This document shows, piece after piece, positions 34,478 to 42,866 of a stretch of DNA of 61,131 nt. Position numbers and translations under genes: made by a program. The notes under the pieces were generated by a model. The model did no database searches. It was not told the DNA's origin and saw only the letters and a list, made by a program, of their open reading frames with translations. Location of the stretch: assembly GCF_000756385.1 (NCBI RefSeq), contig NZ_JNFC01000019.1, positions 1 to 61,131 of the forward strand, written 5' to 3'. Position 1 is the stretch's first letter, and the number at the start of each line of letters is the position of its first letter. The DNA is from Sphingopyxis sp. LC363. Its GTDB lineage: Bacteria; Pseudomonadota; Alphaproteobacteria; Sphingomonadales; Sphingomonadaceae.

Positions 34478-35815
34478 ATGAAATCCGACTCTCGCAAGAC
34501 TTTTCACGTCAAATCCTTCGGCTGCCAGATGAACGTCTATGACGGCGAGCGCATGGCCGAGATGTTGGGCGCGGAGGGCTATGTCGCGGCCGCCGATGGC
34601 GCCGACGCCGATCTGGTCGTGCTCAACACCTGCCACATCCGCGAAAAGGCGGCCGAGAAAGTCTATTCGGACATTGGCCGGTTGAAGCGCGCCGACGGCA
34701 GCACGCCCACCATCGCGGTGGCCGGCTGCGTCGCGCAGGCCGAAGGCGCCGAGATCGCGCGCCGTGCGCCCAGCGTCGATGTCGTCGTCGGACCGCAGGC
34801 CTATCACCGCCTGCCCGACCTGATCGCACGCGCCGAGCGCGGCGAAAAGGCGGTCGATCTCGACATGCCGCTCGAAAGCAAGTTCGGCGCGCTGCCCAAA
34901 CGCGTGGGCGGCCAGCGCCCGACCGCTTTCCTCACCGTGCAGGAAGGCTGCGACAAATTCTGCACTTATTGCGTCGTCCCCTATACGCGCGGCGCCGAAA
35001 TCAGCCGGCCCTTCGCTGACCTGATCGCCGAGGCGCGGGCGCTTGTCGCGGGCGGGGTGCGCGAGATCACCTTGCTCGGGCAGAACGTCAACGCGTGGGA
35101 TGGCGAGGACGAGAAGGGCCGGGCGATCGGGCTCGACGGGCTGATTCGCGAACTGGCGCGCGAGGACGGGCTCGAACGCATCCGCTACACGACGAGCCAC
35201 CCCAACGACATGACCGACGGGCTGATCGCGGCGCATGGCGAGGTCGACAAGTTGATGCCTTTCCTCCACCTACCGGTGCAGGCGGGCAGCGACCGCATCC
35301 TTGCGGCGATGAACCGCAGCCACAGCGTCGAGAGCTATCTTCGCGTCATCGAGCGCGTTCGCGAAGCGCGCCCCGACATCGCGATTTCGGGCGACTTCAT
35401 CGTCGGCTTCCCCGGCGAGAGCGAAGAGGATTTCGAAGCGACGCTCGATATCGTCCGCGCCACCAATTACGCGATGGCATACAGCTTCAAATATTCGCGC
35501 CGCCCCGGCACGCCTGCGGCGACGATGGACGGCCAGATTTCCGAAGCCGAAATGAATGATCGCCTCCAGCGGCTGCAAGCCTTGCTCAACGAGCAGCAGC
35601 AGGCGTTCAACGAAGCGACCGTCGGCCGCACCACGCGGCTGCTCCTCGAGCGCAAGGGCAAGCTCGAAGGGCAGCTCATCGGCAAGTCGCCCTGGCTTCA
35701 GTCGGTTCACGTCATCGCGCCGGGATTGAAGATCGGCGACATGGTCGACGTGCGGATTACTTCGGCCGGACCCAACAGCCTGGGTGCCGAGCTGCTGATG
35801 GAAGCGGTCGCCTAG
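34478..35815 (+). CDS. miaB: tRNA-2-methylthio-N6-dimethylallyladenosine synthase MiaB
   Basis: A 445-residue radical-SAM methylthiotransferase. The N-terminal UPF0004 domain has three cluster cysteines ([27 protein letters not shown]). The radical-SAM motif is [15 protein letters not shown], and the C-terminal TRAM domain ends near [21 protein letters not shown]. It adds the methylthio group to A37 in tRNAs. It is followed by phoH, the conserved order. Confidence 0.97.
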   Translation: MKSDSRKTFHVKSFGCQMNVYDGERMAEMLGAEGYVAAADGADADLVVLNTCHIREKAAEKVYSDIGRLKRADGSTPTIAVAGCVAQAEGAEIARRAPSVDVVVGPQAYHRLPDLIARAERGEKAVDLDMPLESKFGALPKRVGGQRPTAFLTVQEGCDKFCTYCVVPYTRGAEISRPFADLIAEARALVAGGVREITLLGQNVNAWDGEDEKGRAIGLDGLIRELAREDGLERIRYTTSHPNDMTDGLIAAHGEVDKLMPFLHLPVQAGSDRILAAMNRSHSVESYLRVIERVREARPDIAISGDFIVGFPGESEEDFEATLDIVRATNYAMAYSFKYSRRPGTPAATMDGQISEAEMNDRLQRLQALLNEQQQAFNEATVGRTTRLLLERKGKLEGQLIGKSPWLQSVHVIAPGLKIGDMVDVRITSAGPNSLGAELLMEAVA

Positions 35816-35945
35816 TGCCACGGGCGGAAGCTGTCTCCGCGAAGACACACTCCGTCTTTTTCCGTCGCATTCCGAACCCGCGGGAGATGGACTCGCGCCT
35901 TCGCGGGACTACAGTCGCCTTATCGCCAGAAGGAGCCTTGCCCAC

Positions 35946-36953
35946 GTGTCCAAACGCCCGCTGACCGCCTCCACCCCCGCCGAACCCGGCGACCGCGTCC
36001 GACTGACGGCGGAATTTGAGCGCACACAGCTTTTGGGCATTCTCTTCGGCGAGTTCGACCGCAACCTCGTCGCGATCGAGAACCGCCTCGGCGTATACAT
36101 TTCGGCGCGCGGCAACCGCGTGCAGATCGAGGGCGAGGCCGAAGCCGCGGCGCGCGCGCGCGACGTGCTCACCGACTTGTATGATCGCATCGAAAAGGGG
36201 CAGGAGGTCGATGCCGGCATGGTCGACGGGTTGATCGCGATGTCGGCGCAGCCGACGCTCGACGGCATCATCCGCCACGACGCGAGCGAAGCGCCGCCGG
36301 TGATGATCCGCACGCGCAAGAAGACGATCGTCCCGCGCGCGCCATCGCAGGTCCCCTATATGCAGGCGCTCGCGCGCGACGAGGTGATCTTCGCGCTCGG
36401 TCCCGCGGGCACGGGCAAGACCTATCTCGCGGTCGCGCAGGCGGTCGCGCAGCTCATCACCGGCAGCGTCCAGCGCCTGATCCTGTCGCGCCCCGCGGTC
36501 GAGGCGGGGGAGAAGCTCGGCTTCCTCCCCGGCGACATGAAGGAAAAGGTCGATCCCTATCTGCGCCCGCTCTACGACGCGCTCCACGACTGCCTGCCCG
36601 CCGAACAGGTCGAGCGCCGCATCGCGAGCGGCGAGATCGAGATCGCACCGCTGGCCTTCATGCGCGGCCGCACACTCGCCGACGCCTTCATCATTCTCGA
36701 CGAGGCGCAGAATACGACAATCCCGCAGATGAAGATGTTCCTGACCCGCTTCGGCATGAACAGCCGCATGGTCATCTGCGGCGACCCGAAGCAGGTCGAT
36801 CTGCCGATGCCCGCGACCTCGGGCCTCGCCGACGCCGTCGCGCGGCTTGAGGGGCTCGAAGGGATCAACGTCAGCCGCTTCACCGCCGCCGACGTGGTGC
36901 GTCATCCGATCGTCGGCCGGATCGTCGAAGCCTATGAGGGGCCGGGGGCTTAA
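35946..36953 (+). CDS. phoH: PhoH/YbeZ family ATPase
   Basis: A 335-residue PhoH-like protein. An N-terminal RNA-binding-like segment is followed by Walker A GPAGTGKT (152-159) and a Walker B region ADAFIILDEAQNTT. It begins at GTG 35946. PhoH/YbeZ pairs with the RNase YbeY in rRNA maturation. Normally ybeY and corC follow directly; here ybeY is at 46026, nine kb away, with accessory genes between. Confidence 0.94.
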   Translation: MSKRPLTASTPAEPGDRVRLTAEFERTQLLGILFGEFDRNLVAIENRLGVYISARGNRVQIEGEAEAAARARDVLTDLYDRIEKGQEVDAGMVDGLIAMSAQPTLDGIIRHDASEAPPVMIRTRKKTIVPRAPSQVPYMQALARDEVIFALGPAGTGKTYLAVAQAVAQLITGSVQRLILSRPAVEAGEKLGFLPGDMKEKVDPYLRPLYDALHDCLPAEQVERRIASGEIEIAPLAFMRGRTLADAFIILDEAQNTTIPQMKMFLTRFGMNSRMVICGDPKQVDLPMPATSGLADAVARLEGLEGINVSRFTAADVVRHPIVGRIVEAYEGPGA

Positions 36954-36993
36954 CGCGAACGATGACGGGTTTGGGGTGGAGAGCTGTCGTCCA

Positions 36994-37140
36994 GATCCTC
37001 CCCTTGCGCAGCGATGGGGAGGTGGCAGCCCGCAGGGCTGACGGAGGGGTCGACGCCGTCAGGCGTCGGTGCAAGGCCAGACCCCTCCACCACCGCTTCG
37101 CGGCGATCCCCCTCCCCAGCGCTTCGCGATGGGGAGGATC
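36994..37140. repeat. Miniature palindromic element A
   Basis: 147 bp ending in GATCCTCCCC (36994-37003) and GGGGAGGATC (37131-37140). Each end is itself a CCTCCCC-loop-GGGGAGG hairpin. It contains the internal dyad GACGCC-GTCA-GGCGTC (37052-37067). It is related in design to the element at 40802-40929. Confidence 0.75.
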
Positions 37141-37172
37141 TGTACGTCCGCTTCCGGTCGGTCTCAGACATT

Positions 37173-37248
37173 CGTCATCCCGGACTTGATCCGGGATCCA
37201 TTCTTTCCGCGCTGCATGAATGGACCTCGGATCAAGTCCGGGGTGACG
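37173..37248. repeat. Inverted repeat with CCCGGACTTGATCCGGGA arms
   Basis: Arms of 28 bp (37173-37200 and 37221-37248) with three mismatches around a 20-bp loop. The core CCGGACTTGATCCGGG is a common dispersed sphingomonad palindrome. Confidence 0.75.
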
Positions 37249-37362
37249 ATGAAAGATAGGTCCGCTTCGGGCCGCCAGCGGCCTCGAACCCTTAATCCGA
37301 TGACCCCTGACATTGTTCCGGACGACGCCTCCCATAACGTCGCACCGTTCGCAATATTTTTC

Positions 37363-37439
37363 GAGAGTGATTCGCATTAGCATATTGACCCTCTGATTTT
37401 GCGCGCCTAGAGCGCCGCTATTGCGAGTCAATCGCATAA
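37363..37439 (+). promoter_or_regulatory. Two Fur-like boxes upstream of the TonB receptor
   Basis: Box 1 at 37363-37381 (GAGAGTGATTCGCATTAGC) matches 13 of 19 positions of the classical Fur box. Box 2 at 37425-37439 (GAGTCAATCGCATAA) matches box 1 at 12 of 15 core bases and lies 17 bp before the start codon. Iron repression is the natural reading. Confidence 0.65.
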
Positions 37440-37456
37440 CAATCAGGGGAAGAAAA

Positions 37457-39688
37457 TTGACCAGCCAGAGTTTGTCGTCCGCAAGCCGCCTCGCCGTCGG
37501 CAGCGCGCTGAGCCTTGCGCTCGCCGCGACCGCCGCGCCGGCCTTTGCGCAGGACAATGACGGCGAATATTGGCTGGCGCGCAAGAACCAGATCGTCGTG
37601 ACCGCGACGCGCACCGCGGTGAAGGCCGAAGACCTGCCCGTCACCGTCAGCGTCAAGACCGACGAACAGATCGCCGACGAACTCGTCACGGACATCCGCG
37701 ACCTCGTGCGCTTCGAGCCCGGCGTCAGCGTCCAGCGCCAGCCCGCGCGCTTCGGCGCCGCGCTGGGCGCGACCGGGCGCGCCGGTAACGAGAGCTTCAA
37801 CATCCGCGGCATCGGCGGCAACCGCGTGCTGATCCAGGTCGACGGCGTGCGCGTCCCCGATGGCTTCAGCTTCGGCGCGCAGGCGTCGGGGCGCGGCGAT
37901 TATGTCGACCTAGGTCTCATCAAGTCGGTCGAAATCTTGCGCGGTCCTTCGTCGGCGCTTTACGGCAGCGACGGGCTCGCGGGTGCGGTCAGCTTCATCA
38001 CCGCCGACCCCGCCGATTTCATCGAAACGGGCAAGACTATCGGCGGCCTCCTCCGCGCAGGCTACAGCAGCGCCGACGAGGAGTTCAGCGAAACCGCGAT
38101 CCTCGCGGGGCGCAGCGGCGACTGGTCGCTGATGGCCGCCTATACCCGCCGCGACTGGCAGGAGCTCGACAACAAGGGCACGGTCGGCGGTAACGGTCCG
38201 GCGCGCACCGAACCCAATCCGCAGGACGGCCATTCGAACGCCGCGCTGGCGCGGATCGTCTATGACCCGGCAAACGGCCATAAATTGCGGCTGACCGGCG
38301 AATATCTCGACACAGAGCTTTACACCAACGGACTGACCGGCGTCGGGCCGGGAAGCTTCGGCGCATCGGTCGACCGGCTCGAAGGCTGGGACACGGGCGA
38401 ACGCAAGCGCGTTTCGCTCGACTGGAGCTGGGAGGGCGAGGGGGTAATCGATTTCGCGCGCGTCGCGCTCTACTGGCAGGATGGCGAAGACCGGCAATAT
38501 ACCGAGGAAGACCGCACGCCTTCGGCCGACCGCACGCGTCTCAACACCTTCGAAAACCGCGTCATCGGTGCCTCGGCCGATGCGCGCGCCGATTTTGCGA
38601 CCGGGGCGATCGCGCATCGCCTCGTCTTCGGCGGCGACATCAGCAAGACGCGCCAGCGGGGCTTGCGCGATGGTACCGTCCCGCCCGCGGGCGAGGTGTT
38701 TCCCACCCGCGCCTTCCCGAGCACCGACTTCACGCGCGGCGGCCTGTTCGCGGGCGACGAGATCAGCATCGCCGACGGCCGGCTGATCCTCTATCCGGCA
38801 TTGCGCTTCGACTGGTATGATTTGTCGCCCGACGACGACCCGCTGCTTCCGGCGTTCAGCGGTGCCGGGCAGGACGGCTCGCGGCTGTCGCCCAAGTTCG
38901 GCGCTTTGTGGAAGATCACCGACACCGTCCGGCTGTTCGCCAATTATGCGACCGGCTTCAAGGCGCCCGAGCCGGGGCAGGTCAACCAGTTCTTCGAAAA
39001 TCTCGCCTTCGGCTATACGTCGGCGCCGAACCCCGATCTCGACCCCGAACGCAGCGAAAGCTTCGAGGGCGGCATCCGCTTTTCCAGCGATCAGGTCAGC
39101 CTCGACGTCACCGCCTTTTCGGCGCGCTACAAGGATTTCATCAGCCAGGAAGTGGTGAGCGGCAGCTTCACGCCCGCCGATCCCGCCGTCTATCAATTCG
39201 TGAATCTCGACCGCGCCCGGGTCAAAGGCGCCGAAGCGCGGTTCGAGGGGCGAGCGTCGTCCGGCCTGTATACGACGCTCGCCCTATCCTATGCCAAGGG
39301 TGACGAGATTCAGCCCGACGGCACGCGCGTGCCGCTGTCGACGATCGACCCGCTCAAGCTCGTTGTGGGCATCGGTTATCGCGAGCCGCAGAACGGGCGT
39401 TTCGGCGGCCAGCTGATCATGACGCACAGCGCGCGCAAGGAGGCGTCGCGGACCGACGGGCTGTGCACGCCCGAATGCTTCCGTCCCGACGGTTTCACCA
39501 TCCTCGACGCGACCGCTTTCGTGCGGATTGTCGAGGGGCTGACGCTCCGCGCCGGCGTCTTCAACATCCTCGACGAAAAATATGCGTGGTGGAGCGACGT
39601 GCGCGGGCTCGCGTCCACCTCGACCGTCACCGACGCCTATACGCAGCCCGGCCGCAATGTGAGCGCCTCGCTGAGCTTCCGCTTCTAA
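37457..39688 (+). CDS. TonB-dependent outer-membrane receptor, haem/haemoglobin type
   Basis: A 743-residue receptor. The signal peptide ends TAAPAFAQ. A TonB-box-like QIVVTATRT precedes the plug (NIRGIGGNRVLIQVDGVRVPDG, ILRGPSSALYGSDGLAGAVSF). A 22-strand barrel ends in VSASLSFRF. The FKAP...NPDL box of haem receptors is present (KAPEPGQVNQFFENLAFGY), but the conserved histidine between FRAP and NPNL is not seen; tyrosine is there. TTG 37457 is chosen because AGGGGA lies six bases upstream. Two Fur-like boxes precede it. The downstream gene encodes a DUF6607-like exported partner. Confidence 0.9.
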   Translation: MTSQSLSSASRLAVGSALSLALAATAAPAFAQDNDGEYWLARKNQIVVTATRTAVKAEDLPVTVSVKTDEQIADELVTDIRDLVRFEPGVSVQRQPARFGAALGATGRAGNESFNIRGIGGNRVLIQVDGVRVPDGFSFGAQASGRGDYVDLGLIKSVEILRGPSSALYGSDGLAGAVSFITADPADFIETGKTIGGLLRAGYSSADEEFSETAILAGRSGDWSLMAAYTRRDWQELDNKGTVGGNGPARTEPNPQDGHSNAALARIVYDPANGHKLRLTGEYLDTELYTNGLTGVGPGSFGASVDRLEGWDTGERKRVSLDWSWEGEGVIDFARVALYWQDGEDRQYTEEDRTPSADRTRLNTFENRVIGASADARADFATGAIAHRLVFGGDISKTRQRGLRDGTVPPAGEVFPTRAFPSTDFTRGGLFAGDEISIADGRLILYPALRFDWYDLSPDDDPLLPAFSGAGQDGSRLSPKFGALWKITDTVRLFANYATGFKAPEPGQVNQFFENLAFGYTSAPNPDLDPERSESFEGGIRFSSDQVSLDVTAFSARYKDFISQEVVSGSFTPADPAVYQFVNLDRARVKGAEARFEGRASSGLYTTLALSYAKGDEIQPDGTRVPLSTIDPLKLVVGIGYREPQNGRFGGQLIMTHSARKEASRTDGLCTPECFRPDGFTILDATAFVRIVEGLTLRAGVFNILDEKYAWWSDVRGLASTSTVTDAYTQPGRNVSASLSFRF

Positions 39689-39708
39689 ACAAGAAAAGGA
39701 CTGCACCG

Positions 39709-40686
39709 ATGAAACATTATCGCAAGATCGCCGCCGGGCTTTTGCTGCTCACCGCCGCGCTGCCCGCCGTCGCCACCGCCCACCCGCCGATCGCCGCCGA
39801 GGAGGCCGCCGCCAATTTCGAGCAGGACCGCGCCGACATCCTCGCCATGGCCGGCAATTACCGCGTCAGCTTCAACATGCAGGAATCGACGCGCTGGGAC
39901 CCCGATTACGAAGTGCTCGAACCCAAAAGGTCGGGCGGCAACGAAGTCGTGCGCGTGATCGAGGACACGGGGCGCAAGATCATACTCCAGCATATGCTCG
40001 TCATCACCGGCGACGACGACAAGAGCTTCGTGATCAAGCATTGGCGGCAGGACTGGGAATATGAGCCTGCAAAGATCCTCGCCTATTCGGATCGCAATCA
40101 ATGGGCGTGGGAAGACGTCCCCGAACGGATGCGCACCGGCCGCTGGTCGCAGACCGTCTATCAGGTCGACGACAGCCCGCGTTACGCCGGCTGGGGGCAG
40201 TTCGAAACGCAGGGCGGCGTCCGCCGCTGGCGCTCCAGCTGGACGTGGCGCCCGCTCGCGCGCCGCGATGCGGTGCGGAATCCCGTCTACGACCGCTACC
40301 TTTCGATCAACCGCCACCAGCCCTCGCCCGACGGCTGGATCCACTGGCAGGACAATACCAAAATGGGGACGAAGGACGGCAAGCTGGTGCCGATCGTCCA
40401 GGAATATGTCCTCAACACCTATAGCAAGTTTGACCAATATGACGTGAAGGCGGCCGACGATTATTGGGCGGCGACCAAGGAATATTGGGCCGCGGTGCGC
40501 GCCGAATGGGACCGGGTGGCCGCGACCAAGGGCGGCATCGCGATCGACGAAAAGGCTGACACCGGCACCGTCATTAGCGGCCGCCTGCTCGAAATGGCCG
40601 ACGAGGTTCAGGAAAAGAAACTGACGACGGCGAAGGCGATCGCTGAGGCGAAGAAGCTGATCGAAGCGAACACGCGCAAGCTGTAA
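39709..40686 (+). CDS. DUF6607-like exported protein
   Basis: A 325-residue protein with signal peptide MKHYRKIAAGLLLLTAALPAVATA. The body is rich in Trp and Tyr: FNMQESTRWDPDYEVLEPK, IKHWRQDWEYEP, WEDVPERMRTGRWSQTVYQVDDSPRYAGWG. This matches the DUF6607 family, which often neighbours haem TonB receptors; function is unknown. It lies 20 bp after the receptor gene and is certainly co-transcribed. It may be an outer-membrane or periplasmic haem/iron accessory. Confidence 0.8.
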   Translation: MKHYRKIAAGLLLLTAALPAVATAHPPIAAEEAAANFEQDRADILAMAGNYRVSFNMQESTRWDPDYEVLEPKRSGGNEVVRVIEDTGRKIILQHMLVITGDDDKSFVIKHWRQDWEYEPAKILAYSDRNQWAWEDVPERMRTGRWSQTVYQVDDSPRYAGWGQFETQGGVRRWRSSWTWRPLARRDAVRNPVYDRYLSINRHQPSPDGWIHWQDNTKMGTKDGKLVPIVQEYVLNTYSKFDQYDVKAADDYWAATKEYWAAVRAEWDRVAATKGGIAIDEKADTGTVISGRLLEMADEVQEKKLTTAKAIAEAKKLIEANTRKL

Positions 40687-40714
40687 CGACCTTCACCATG
40701 TGAAGCCCGCATCT

Positions 40715-40740
40715 GGGGGCGGTCCGGAAGGGGCGCCCCC
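40715..40740 (+). terminator. Terminator after the TonB receptor operon
   Basis: GGGGGCG (40715-40721) pairs with CGCCCCC (40734-40740) around a 12-nt loop, followed by TATTTTG, 28 bp after the stop. Confidence 0.7.
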
Positions 40741-40801
40741 TATTTTGTGGCGCCGATTGTCGGCTTTGGGGTGGTGAGTTGCCGTTCCCGATCCTATTTA
40801 G

Positions 40802-40929
40802 CCCCTCCCCTTCAGGGGAGGGGCAACGCAGACTTGGCAGCTTGCTGCCTGGTCGTAGTGGGGTGGGGTCTATCGGCCTTGCGCAAGGCCGATAGACCCC
40901 ACCCCAACCCCTCCCCTGAAGAGGAGGGG
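40802..40929. repeat. Miniature palindromic element B with 46-bp perfect core palindrome
   Basis: 128 bp. Its ends (40802-40823 and 40908-40929) are inverted copies matching at 21 of 22 bases, each a CCCCTCC-GGAGGGG hairpin. The core 40860-40905 is a perfect 46-bp palindrome with 23-nt arms (GGGGTGGGGTCTATCGGCCT start). The gap 40687-41016 holds nothing else but the terminator. Confidence 0.85.
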
Positions 40930-41016
40930 CTTTCTTTTCCCCGTGTCCGCTTTCGGCCGATCCGAGCCATTCGCGATCCTGAACCGGATTCGGAATTTTC
41001 TACGGAATCGCGCGCC

Positions 41017-41394
41017 CTATTTCTTCGCCCCGTCGACGCTCCAGACCCCCGCGCCGCGCGTCGCGATGACGAGGAAGATGAAGCAATAGAGCGCGATCGT
41101 CTCGCCGCCGTTGACGATCGGATAGGGGCCCCTAACGCCGTGCATCATCCAATAGCCGACCGCCGCCATCCCGCTGGCGACGAATGCCGCTGGGCGCGTG
41201 AACAGGCCGATGACGATCAGGGCCCCGGCGACGAGTTCGATGATTCCCGCGGCGTGGAGCATCGGGTTCAGCGGCATCGGGAAGGCGACCGGGAAATTGA
41301 AGAATTTCTGCACGCCATGCGCCAGAAACAGCAGTCCCGCGACGATGCGCAGCAACGCATAGGCCTGTTCGCCGAAACCACCCAGAAACTTCAT
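41017..41394 (-). CDS. DoxX family membrane protein
   Basis: A 125-residue protein with four transmembrane helices and the DoxX pattern YALLRIVAGLLFLAHGVQKFF, then AAGIIELVAGALIVIGLFTRPAAF. Function is uncertain (quinone/thiol redox or membrane organisation is proposed for relatives). ATG 41394 has AGGGGG upstream. It is divergent from the ECF41 unit and might share its regulation. Confidence 0.88.
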   Translation of the reverse strand: MKFLGGFGEQAYALLRIVAGLLFLAHGVQKFFNFPVAFPMPLNPMLHAAGIIELVAGALIVIGLFTRPAAFVASGMAAVGYWMMHGVRGPYPIVNGGETIALYCFIFLVIATRGAGVWSVDGAKK

Positions 41395-41473
41395 GAATTG
41401 CCCCCTCATTCCGATTGTCGAGGCGAGGAGGCTAACCGATTTTCCCGCCGACGCGAATTTTTTTCGCAGCGCA

Positions 41474-41500
41474 TGTCACATCCGCCGATCCTGTCTCGTC
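41474..41500 (+). promoter_or_regulatory. ECF41-type promoter
   Basis: TGTCACA (41474-41480), exactly 16 bp, then CGTC (41497-41500): the published ECF41 consensus. It lies 32 bp before the carboxymuconolactone-decarboxylase-like gene and thus controls the operon of its own sigma factor. Confidence 0.85.
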
Positions 41501-41532
41501 ATATCTGCACAACCCGTCGAAGGAGACACGAT

Positions 41533-41991
41533 ATGTCCAAGGTAACCGATCCCTTTGCCGCCTCGCCGCAGCTCATGAAGCAGTGGATGGCGGTCAGCCT
41601 CGCGGCGCAGGAAAGCCTGGAGAAGAGCCTGATCGAGCTGGTGAAGATCCGCTCGTCGATCCTCAACAGCTGCGCCAATTGCATCAACATGCACACCGCC
41701 GAAGCGCGCGCGAAGGGCGAAACCGAACAGCGCATCTACCTGCTCGCCGCGTGGCACGAAGCGCCGGTCTATACCGACCGCGAACGCGCCGCGCTCGCCT
41801 GGACCGACGCCTTGACCCGCCTTTCGCAAGGCCACACACGGAAGGAGGCGCGCGAGGCACTCGAAGCGCATTTCACCGCAGAGGAACAAATGAACCTGAC
41901 CCTGATGATCAACGTCATCAATGGCTGGAACCGCATCGCGGTCGGCTTCGAGCTCTTTTACGAGGGCGGCGCGCCGGCGAAGGCGGCCTGA
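41533..41991 (+). CDS. Carboxymuconolactone decarboxylase/AhpD-like protein
   Basis: A 152-residue AhpD-like protein with redox motif NSCANCINMHTAEARAKGE (Cys-x2-Cys-x3-His). Such COE-type genes are the typical partner of ECF41 sigma factors. It starts at ATG 41533 with AGGAGA upstream. Its stop overlaps the sigma gene start (TGATG). The physiological substrate is unknown; peroxide or alkyl hydroperoxide reduction is possible. Confidence 0.92.
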   Translation: MSKVTDPFAASPQLMKQWMAVSLAAQESLEKSLIELVKIRSSILNSCANCINMHTAEARAKGETEQRIYLLAAWHEAPVYTDRERAALAWTDALTRLSQGHTRKEAREALEAHFTAEEQMNLTLMINVINGWNRIAVGFELFYEGGAPAKAA

Positions 41992-42866
41992 TGACCCCCG
42001 AAGGCGTCCGGGACGGTGTCGATGCGGAGGATGCGGCGGTCAGTTTCGACCCGCTGCGTCCGCTGCTCACGCGCGTCGCCTATCGCATGCTCGGCTCGGT
42101 CGCCGATGCCGAGGATGTGGTACAGGACGCCTTCATCCGCTGGCTCGGCACCGATCGCGGCGCGGTGCGCGAGCCCGCGGCATTCCTCCGCCGCACCGTG
42201 ACGCGGCTTTGCCTCGACCAGCTCAAATCGGCGCGCAGCAGCCGCGAGACCTACATCGGCCCCTGGCTCCCCGATCCGCTGGTCGAGGAGGAGGAAGAGG
42301 ATGACATCACCCTGCCGCTGATGCTCGCGCTCGAACGGCTCTCCCCCTTGGAGCGCGCGGCCTTCCTCCTCCACGACGTCTTCGGTGTCGGGTTCGACGA
42401 GGTCGCAAAGACGATCGACCGCGATCCGGCGGCGACGCGCCAGCTCGCCGCCCGCGCGCGTACTCACGTTCGCGACGCGCGCCCGCGCTACAAGCTTGAA
42501 AAGGAGCGGGGGCTACAGATCGCCGACGCTTTCTTCGCTGCCTCGCGCAGCGGCGACATGGGGGCGCTCGGCGCGCTGCTCGCGGCCGACGTCGGCATGT
42601 GGACCGATGGCGGCGGCAAGCGCCCCGCCGCGATGGAGCCGGTGCTCGGTTACGACGTCGTGCTCAAACTGCACCGCGGCCTCGCGGTCTTGTTCGGCAA
42701 ATATGGCTCGACGCTCGTTCACACCGGCATGATCAACGGCCTGCCGGGTTTCGTCACGCGCGAGGCCGACGGCGAACTCCAGACCACCGCGCTCGACATC
42801 GAGGACGGCCGGATCGTGGCGATTTATGTGATGCGCAACCCCGACAAGCTCCGCCACGTGCATTAG
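41991..42866 (+). CDS. sigJ: ECF41-family sigma factor (SigJ-like) with SnoaL-like C-terminal domain
   Basis: A 291-residue sigma factor. The sigma2 region is DPLRPLLTRVAYRMLGSVADAEDVVQDAFIRWL, and sigma4 is LSPLERAAFLLHDVFGVGFDEVAKTIDRDPAATRQLAARAR. A ~120-residue SnoaL-like extension replaces an anti-sigma factor and regulates activity intramolecularly. It includes NGLPGFVTREADGELQTTALDIEDGRIVAIYVMRNPDKL, matching the ECF41 C-terminal signature NP-D-K. It overlaps the preceding gene by one base and the convergent beta-propeller gene by four. Confidence 0.93.
   Translation: MTPEGVRDGVDAEDAAVSFDPLRPLLTRVAYRMLGSVADAEDVVQDAFIRWLGTDRGAVREPAAFLRRTVTRLCLDQLKSARSSRETYIGPWLPDPLVEEEEEDDITLPLMLALERLSPLERAAFLLHDVFGVGFDEVAKTIDRDPAATRQLAARARTHVRDARPRYKLEKERGLQIADAFFAASRSGDMGALGALLAADVGMWTDGGGKRPAAMEPVLGYDVVLKLHRGLAVLFGKYGSTLVHTGMINGLPGFVTREADGELQTTALDIEDGRIVAIYVMRNPDKLRHVH

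Larger units (their letters stand above)
36954..37456. other. 503-bp gap with repeats and Fur-type promoter region
   Basis: After phoH lie a 147-bp palindromic element (36994-37140) and a 76-bp inverted repeat (37173-37248). An AT-richer promoter region with two Fur-like boxes follows (37363-37439). No gene is seen. Confidence 0.7.

Noticed and set aside
36994..37248. Possible CRISPR array in the repeat-rich gap behind phoH
   Set aside because: The repeats are inverted, not direct, with no regular spacers and no cas genes.
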